Assembly (NCBI GenBank): GCA_020310875.1
Contig: MU260075.1
Location: forward strand, 634,001-698,000
Length of the DNA: 64,000 nucleotides
Direction: 5' to 3'
From: Ceratopteris richardii
Taxonomy: Eukaryota; Streptophyta; Polypodiopsida; Polypodiales; Pteridaceae
Positions 61,691-64,000 of the stretch are shown one piece after another (the stretch's first letter is position 1; every line of letters starts with the position of its first letter). The notes under the pieces were generated by a model. The model had not been told where the DNA came from and did no database searches. It was given only the letters and a program-made list of their open reading frames with translations. The position numbers were made by a program, and so were the translations under genes.

Positions 61691-61980
61691 ATTGAGTAAA
61701 GGCACAGGTGCATTTGAGTTTTGTATTGAGAGCAGCAAGCTTTCTAAGGTGTAGTTGTTTGTCCAAGTGTTGCACATACAAGGGTTCACTACACATTTTC
61801 GTTGCGCATAATAAAACTCATTCTCCAGAGTTGGTGTTAGAGGAAACTTGCTTCATCAATAGAGTTGAAGTTAACGCAAAGCAAAAGAGGAGCTACAAAA
61901 CAAGGGGGAGCTTCACAAATGCAAGAGCAAAGGATAATATAACTATTCAAGGTAACTCTCAAAGTTTTTGATAGTCTTCA

Positions 61981-62741
61981 ATGGCTAACTTAGGTCAACA
62001 AGTAGATAAATTGGATTAGGATAACTATCCCATGTGGAAGTTTAGAATGACCAACTACCTAATGGGCAAAGACTTGTGGGGTATTGTGAGCGGCGATGAT
62101 GCTCAACCTCAAATTAATCAAGCTATGGCCAAAGGAGGCAAGCAAAAGAATGGGAAGAGAGGAATAGGAGAGTCATGTTCCTCATTTTACAAGTCATTAT
62201 TAATGCCATGGTAGGGCATAATCAACATCTAGAGAAAGCTAAGGATGCTTAGGAAGCTCTTGAAAGGATGTATTCAACAAGTACCAAAGCTAGGAAACTT
62301 CAACTCAAGAATGAGTTGAACATGATCAAGAAAAGTTCGAGTCAATCCATAGCTGAATATACTTTGAAGATTAAGGAGCTAAGTGATGCTTTAGCTTCTA
62401 TTGGCACAACGGTTGAAGACAAAGATCTTGTGTGTTATACTCTCAATGGATTGAGAGAAGATGAAAGATGGAAGCCTTTTATAAATTCCATGAACTTGAA
62501 AGATGCATATCCAAGTTTTGAACAACTAATCCCTCATCTTGTCACAGAAGAGCTTAGCTTTGGTGGCCCCAAAGGAAAGGACAGCCACAACCAAATGTTA
62601 TATGCAGGTCGAGGTAATGGAAGGAACTCAAGAGGAGGCTCAAGAGGAAAAGGAAGAGGTCACAACAACTCCAACTACAATCAAAACAATTCAAAAGACA
62701 ACAAGGATGCATCAAATGCCAACACACAAGGAAGAGGTTGA
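61981..62741 (+). pseudogene. gag: Gag of Copia-E
   Basis: MANLGQQVDKLD, TAG (62017-62019), DNYPMWKFRMTNYLMGKDLWGIVSGDD. Then after a frame change and TAG near 62251, LERMYSTSTKARKLQLKNELNMIKKSSSQSIAEY, YTLNGLREDERWKPF, and a Gly/Arg/Asn-rich tail. Related to Copia-B. Several stops: inactive. Confidence 0.88.
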
Positions 62742-63428
62742 GGTAAAAGTAGAGGAAGAGGCTGAGGCTCCTACAATTCTCATAAATGTATAACATGCTA
62801 TCATTGTGGTAAAGTAGGACACTATGCTATTGATTGTTGAATAAAGAATGAAAGACCAAATGGAGGCAATCAAAGGAGCCAAAGCAACTATGCAAGCACC
62901 TCAAGTAAAGGAAGCAAGGACACACTACTTGCAATGAGACATGAGTATAGAAGCTCTTGTGAAGATTATAGAAAATGGTACATTGATTCAAGTTGTATTA
63001 ACCATATGTCATGCCAAGGAAATCTGTTCACTAATCTATAGGTACCAAGTTGAAAAGAATGTGTTGAAACAGGTGATGATACTCAACACATGATTGAACA
63101 TATTGGAGTTATAAGGCTTGGAGATACAAGTAGAGCAAAGGTACCATCTAATGTTCTTCATGTTCCTACAATTTTAAAGAACTTGATTTCAATAGGAAAA
63201 ATGGTAGAAAAGGGTTATCATGTCATATTCAATGAGAATGGTTGCTTCATAAAGAATCCAAAGGAAATCTTCAAGGTCATTGCTCAAGGTAGAAGAGAAG
63301 GAAGGATGTTCACTTTGGACATCCAACATCCACATGGAAAGGTCATGTACATTCAATGTGGGAACAAGAAGATTTCAGAGGTGGACTTATGGCACAAAAG
63401 AATAGTACACATCAAAATTCCAAGTTGA
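62742..63428 (+). pseudogene. Copia-E zinc knuckle, protease and pre-integrase
   Basis: Two TGA codons interrupt an Arg-Gly-rich stretch, then CYHCGKVGHYAIDC (zinc knuckle). Protease WYIDSSCINHMSCQGN, where the usual DSG is DSS. Then GVIRLGDTSRAKVPSNVLHVPTILKNLISIG, MVEKGYHVIFNENGCFIKNP and VDLWHKR. A frame change near 63390 leads into the integrase. Confidence 0.87.
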
Positions 63429-64000
63429 AGGACATGAGCAAACATGAAGTGGTAAGAGGTCTTCCAAAATTTAGTAGCATTGGATTACATGAGTTATGTG
63501 AAGCTTGTCAACTAGGAAAGCAAATGAGGCAACCATTCAAGAGGAGCAATTATGTGGCCCCAAATGTCTTAGACTTGATACATACAAATGTATGGGGACA
63601 AACCCAAGAGGCATCAATGGCTGGTTATAGATTTTTTATCACCTTCATTGATGATCACTCAAGAAAGGTATGTGTGTTTTGTATGGAGCAGCAAAATCAG
63701 AGGTGTTTTCTATATTCAAAAGGTTCAAAGTTGAAGTTGAAAAAGAAATAGGAAGGTCTATCAAAAGCTTAAGGATCGATGGTGGAGGAGAATACTTCTC
63801 CAAAGAATTGTCAGATTTTCTACAAGAGAATGGGATCAAAAGGCAATTTACTTGTAGGTATACACCACAACAAAATGGAGTAGTTCAGATGAAAAATAGG
63901 CAAATTGCTGAAATGCAAGATGCATTCTCAATGAGATGAAGGTACCATTGTACTATTGGCCTGAAGCTACCGCAACTGCCATTTACTTGATGAATAGGTC
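63356..64000 (+). pseudogene. Copia-E integrase, cut by window edge
   Basis: CEACQLGKQMRQPFKRS (zinc CX2C), LIHTNVWGQT (first catalytic Asp now Asn), FFITFIDDHSRKV, then in another frame [27 protein letters not shown] (second Asp kept) and TPQQNGVVQMKNRQIAE, where the usual VAERRN Glu is Gln. Continues ATATAIYLMNR to the edge. Probably dead. Confidence 0.88.

Larger units (their letters stand above)
58664..61980 (+). repeat. Probable 5' LTR and leader of Copia-E (internal limits unclear)
   Basis: TGTTGGAGAAAC at 58664 looks like an LTR start, with a TATA box at 58827. There is no coding until Copia-E gag at 61981. 3.3 kb is long for a copia LTR plus leader, so another insertion may be included. 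I find no initiator-Met primer site before gag. Contains the palindrome cluster at 59068-59369 and the 185-bp triplication at 61145-61690. Confidence 0.35.

Overview
This window looks like nuclear DNA of a land plant with a large, repeat-rich genome. I see no host gene, rRNA or tRNA gene. Nearly everything recognisable is a retrotransposon or DNA transposon. The evidence for a plant is Ty1/copia elements primed by initiator-Met tRNA (TGGTATCAGAG after the LTR), Ty3/gypsy elements with TGGCGCC-type primer sites, a CACTA-type DNA transposon end, and premature stops that look like decayed CHG-methylated CAG codons. I cannot name the species; a fern, lycophyte or gymnosperm would fit, but that is a guess.

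Layout. (1) 1-11212, minus strand: Gypsy-1, a large Ty3/gypsy element running off the left edge, with its 5' LTR at 10374-11212. It sits inside the gag gene of an older minus-strand gypsy (Gypsy-3, 11213-13775, 5' LTR 12715-13775). (2) 13776-18443: a decayed minus-strand copia reverse transcriptase (Copia-F) and a deleted plus-strand copia (Copia-B). (3) 18444-19399: the 5' end of a CACTA transposon inserted in Copia-B, itself cut by (4) 19400-21772, the 3' LTR and 3' ORF of a gypsy of the Gypsy-2 family on the minus strand. (5) 21773-about 26888: Copia-A, 5' truncated, plus strand. (6) about 27534-41171: Gypsy-2, plus strand, the second large gypsy element, with its 3' LTR at 40589-41171. (7) 41523-about 56580: Copia-D, old and full of TAG stops, interrupted by an element with about 730-bp inverted arms (43767-54088), which in turn contains the young, nearly intact Copia-C (46535-53019, target duplication AAAGA). 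(8) 56583-61980: noncoding DNA, then a probable LTR and leader. (9) 61981-64000: Copia-E gag-pol, running off the right edge.

The most interesting content is the shared architecture of Gypsy-1 and Gypsy-2. They are clearly diverged from each other, yet both have this order: gag with three short-spaced zinc knuckles, protease 1, reverse transcriptase, RNase H, a first H2C2 zinc-binding module, an in-frame TGA at the same place, a second H2C2 module, integrase core, integrase C-terminus, a charged linker, a second aspartic-protease domain, a basic region with repeated tryptophans, and then a further 3' ORF. In Gypsy-2 and in the separate 19400-21772 copy, this last ORF is long, has a Pro/Ser/Thr-rich spacer and a coiled coil, and ends at the polypurine tract. 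The duplicated H2C2 module, the second protease and the long 3' ORF are the best candidates here for something undescribed.

Most copies are dead. Breaks are described where visible. Element boundaries marked approximate rest on TG...CA termini and comparisons by eye, not on computed alignments.
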